DNA from: Bordetella parapertussis
GTDB taxonomy: Bacteria; Pseudomonadota; Gammaproteobacteria; Burkholderiales; SG8-41
NCBI GenBank assembly: GCA_945885345.1
Contig: CAMCYP010000001.1
Coordinates: forward strand, 173,519 to 237,518
DNA length: 64,000 bases
Direction of reading: 5' to 3'
Position 1 is the stretch's first letter. Every line of letters starts with the position of its first letter. The position numbers and the translations under genes are program-made. The notes under the pieces were generated by a model. It did not search any database. It had not been told where the DNA came from and saw only the letters and a list, made by a program, of their open reading frames with translations. Below, in pieces: positions 62,047 through 64,000 of this stretch.

Positions 62047-63353
62047 TTCGCATTCCCCATCAGTTCATCAAAGGTGACGGCCTTGTCTTCAACTTTAGCC
62101 GTCGCCAGCGCCCAGGTCACCACATTTTCTTCGAGCACCATGCCCTCGATGTCACGCAGTCGCTCCTGCGACTGGTAGAACCATTTGACCACTTCCTGCG
62201 GGTGCTCGTAACTCTGCGCCTGTTCTTCCACGGCCGCACGCACCTGCTCCGGCTTGGCATTCAAGTTCTGGATGCGCACCACTTCACCGAGGATCAAACC
62301 GAGGCTGACCCGGCGTTGCGCCTGTTTCTCGAACAGGTCGGCCGGCAGCGGCATGTCGTCGCGCACGGGGATGCCGCGCGAAGCCAGATCCTGTTTCGCC
62401 ATGTCACGCAGCCGTTCAATTTCCATGTCGATCAGCGACTTCGGCACCTGGATGTTGGTGGCGGCCAGCAGTGCATCCATCACCTGCTCCTTGACCCGCG
62501 CCTTCAGCCGAACCTTGACCTCGCGCTCAAGGTTGCCGCGGATTTCGGCGCGCATTTTCGCCAGGTCGCCGTCTTCGACGCCCAGGGTTTTTGCGAATTC
62601 AGCATCGACCGGCGGCAGTTGCGGCGCAGCGACTTCCTTGACCGTGACCTCGAACACCGCGGTTTTGCCGGCAACTTCCTTGCCGGCGTAATCATCGGGG
62701 AACTTCACGTCGAAACTCTTGACATCACCGGCCTTCATGCCCGGCAAGGCCTTTTCGAAATCCGGCAGAAAGCGGCCGGCGCCGAGCACCACGGTCTGGC
62801 CTTCGGCCTTGCCGCCGGCGAATTCCGCGCCGTCGATCTTGCCGACATAATCCATGGTCACGCGATCATCATTGGCCGCCACTCCCGCCTTGACCGCATA
62901 CGTCACGCGCTGCTTGCGCATGATGTCCACGGTCTTGTCGATATCGGCGTCCGTCACCTCCAGCGTTGGCCGCGTCACCGTAGACTTGGCCACGTCGCCC
63001 ACGACGACCTCAGGATAGATCTCAAAGGTCGCGCTGTAGTGGAATTCGTTCGCGCCGTCAGTCGGCGGCGCCGCATCAAATTTCGGATACCCGGCAACGC
63101 GCAGCTTCTGCGCATTCACGGCATCACCGAAAGTTTTCTGCAGCGTGTCGCCGATTACTTCCTGGCGCACCTGCGGGCCATATTGCTGGGCCACCACCTT
63201 GAACGGCACCTTGCCCGGGCGGAACCCGGCCATTTTCACGGTGCGGGTCAGTTGCTTCAGCCGCGACTCCACTTCGCTGTCGATTTCAGCCATCGGTACC
63301 GCAATGTTCAGTTTGCGTTCCAGGCTGCCCAGCGTTTCCAAATTCGCTTGCAT
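62043..63353 (-). CDS. tig: Trigger factor chaperone
   Basis: 436 residues from ATG 63353 ([20 protein letters not shown]), with AGGGA eight bases upstream. The frame stays open to 63626 through the tRNA-Leu gene, so longer predictions are artefacts. N-terminal ribosome-binding signature GFRPGKVPF, central FKBP-type PPIase domain (about 160-245) and C-terminal arms. It binds nascent chains at the ribosome. First of the tig-clpP-clpX group. Confidence 0.96.
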   Translation of the reverse strand: MQANLETLGSLERKLNIAVPMAEIDSEVESRLKQLTRTVKMAGFRPGKVPFKVVAQQYGPQVRQEVIGDTLQKTFGDAVNAQKLRVAGYPKFDAAPPTDGANEFHYSATFEIYPEVVVGDVAKSTVTRPTLEVTDADIDKTVDIMRKQRVTYAVKAGVAANDDRVTMDYVGKIDGAEFAGGKAEGQTVVLGAGRFLPDFEKALPGMKAGDVKSFDVKFPDDYAGKEVAGKTAVFEVTVKEVAAPQLPPVDAEFAKTLGVEDGDLAKMRAEIRGNLEREVKVRLKARVKEQVMDALLAATNIQVPKSLIDMEIERLRDMAKQDLASRGIPVRDDMPLPADLFEKQAQRRVSLGLILGEVVRIQNLNAKPEQVRAAVEEQAQSYEHPQEVVKWFYQSQERLRDIEGMVLEENVVTWALATAKVEDKAVTFDELMGNAK

Positions 63354-63390
63354 CAAATCATTCCCTGTAAGTTCGTAATCAGCGGCGGCC

Positions 63391-63475
<85 letters not shown>

Positions 63476-63640
63476 GCTGCAACATGGGCCCGAAGCTGCC
63501 GGACACCTTGCCACCTGTTTTGAGGCCTTTTGCAACCCCTTGATTGTAATATACTTGGGCATCGAGCGACATGGCCTCAGGCTGGCAGTCCGCCGCATAA
63601 AAAACACGCCAAGCCTTTGATGGCAATCTCTTTTTTCTCT

Positions 63641-63907
63641 GGGCCTGTTAACTATTACTTCGTGAGATGCGTTGTAGCCAAAATCGTCAGTGGCAAGGCA
63701 CTTGCCGCGGCCCATATCAAGTATATGGGCAAGGCAAGTAACGCTGCCAGTGGCGATTTTGGCCACAACCCGCAGGGACGAGACGATTTGGCCCCAGTGC
63801 GTTGTCACGCCTTCGCTCATTTGCCACGGGGCAAACCACGCTCGACGCTCCTAGCCCTGAGGCCAAATCGTCGCCGTCGCACTCACGAAGTAATAGTTAA
63901 CAGGCCC
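63641..63907. mobile_element. 267-bp MITE-like non-coding element with 26-bp terminal inverted repeats
   Basis: The first 26 bases (GGGCCTGTTAACTATTACTT then CGTGAG) reappear exactly inverted at 63882-63907. Inside are further inverted pairs: GCCAAAATCG / CGATTTTGGC, GCCCATA / TATGGGC and GACGATTTGGCC / GGCCAAATCGTC, so the whole element can form a multi-branched hairpin. No ORF inside looks coding and no transposase is nearby. A target-site duplication is not clear. It ends 7 bp before the hpnC start. Confidence 0.85.
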
Positions 63908-63914
63908 TAATCCC

Positions 63915-64000
63915 GTGGCCGTCGACCACTACGAAAATTTTCCTGTTGCTTCAATCCTGCTGCCGCGCCGCCTGCGGCGCCCCGTTGCCCTGATTTACCG
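63915..64000 (+). CDS. hpnC: Squalene/hydroxysqualene synthase HpnC (N-terminus only, truncated by window edge)
   Basis: The GTG at 63915 opens VAVDHYENFPVASILLPRRL..., the characteristic start of HpnC-type synthases, which act early in hopanoid lipid formation by joining farnesyl diphosphates with HpnD and HpnE. Only 28 codons are in the window. An in-frame stop at 63894, inside the right end of the MITE-like element, rules out an earlier start; the element therefore supplies or displaces the ribosome-binding region. I see no good Shine-Dalgarno sequence between them. Confidence 0.78.
   Translation, partial: MAVDHYENFPVASILLPRRLRRPVALIY

Noticed and set aside
63530..63910. 126-residue ORF inside the MITE-like element
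   Set aside because: Its codons run through both inverted repeats and match no protein pattern; it is a by-product of the palindromes.

Overview
The window is a 64 kb piece of a GC-rich proteobacterial chromosome. The protein families and gene order (tig-clpP-clpX-lon; gloB with a divergent yafS-like/rnhA/dnaQ run; tRNA-rich junctions; PpiD; FabI; a hopanoid hpnC start at the right edge) point to a free-living, respiratory Betaproteobacterium, probably Burkholderiales-like. That assignment is inference. There is no rRNA, CRISPR array, prophage or transposase gene. Seven tRNA genes are present (Pro-TGG, Glu-TTC, Ala-GGC, Val-CAC, Asp-GTC, Val-TAC, Leu-TAG).

Layout. 0-8.5 kb: end of a beta-carbonic-anhydrase-like gene, a hotdog thioesterase, a membrane permease, an SDR without the usual catalytic residues, a 2-hydroxyacid dehydrogenase, a coupled Nudix / metallo-hydrolase / diguanylate-cyclase run, and a beta-hydroxyacid dehydrogenase. 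8.6-18.4 kb: an iron island behind a Fur-box-like site: TonB-ExbB-ExbD, a Fiu-like catecholate receptor, its PiuC/YbiX dioxygenase, an FMN hydroxyacid oxidase, a cytochrome c-FTR1 permease, a PepSY protein and a b561 cytochrome, followed by bacterioferritin and Bfd with a second Fur-like box. 18.5-25.5 kb: XdhC, CoxG, dienelactone hydrolase, GST, queuosine-precursor transporter, MFS transporter, LysR regulator and a conserved-looking 67-residue protein. 25.9-30.3 kb: bactofilin, an exported protein, a decayed gene copy, and a hydrolase / acyl-carrier / ketosynthase cassette.

30.4-35.6 kb holds the most unusual material. A UGSC-family selenoprotein gene is read through an in-frame TGA (Sec97), with a perfect 8-bp SECIS-like hairpin 11 nt downstream. 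It is start-stop coupled to an unrecognised 370-residue protein, a decayed fragment of which also lies 3.5 kb away. Beside it is a persulfide-response module: a BigR-type ArsR repressor, YeeE (broken by a frameshift), a DUF6691/YedE-type protein and a DUF599 protein, divergent from a persulfide-dioxygenase-like MBL protein across a 16-bp palindrome.

35.6-47.4 kb: tRNA-Glu, tRNA-Ala and gltX; a DadA-like oxidase; a two-gene NarI/HdrD-like electron-transfer module behind a perfect FNR box; NudC; transaldolase; dnaQ-rnhA-methyltransferase and gloB; and an MltD-like lytic transglycosylase. 47.5-54.1 kb: a Yej-type oligopeptide ABC importer whose ATPase linker carries an in-frame palindromic insertion. 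54.2-63.4 kb: fabI, ppiD, two tRNAs, lon (with a sigma-32-like promoter), clpX, clpP, tig and tRNA-Leu. A 267-bp MITE-like element with perfect 26-bp terminal inverted repeats then sits 7 bp before the hpnC start. An AT-rich motif of about 22-30 bp recurs in at least five intergenic gaps.
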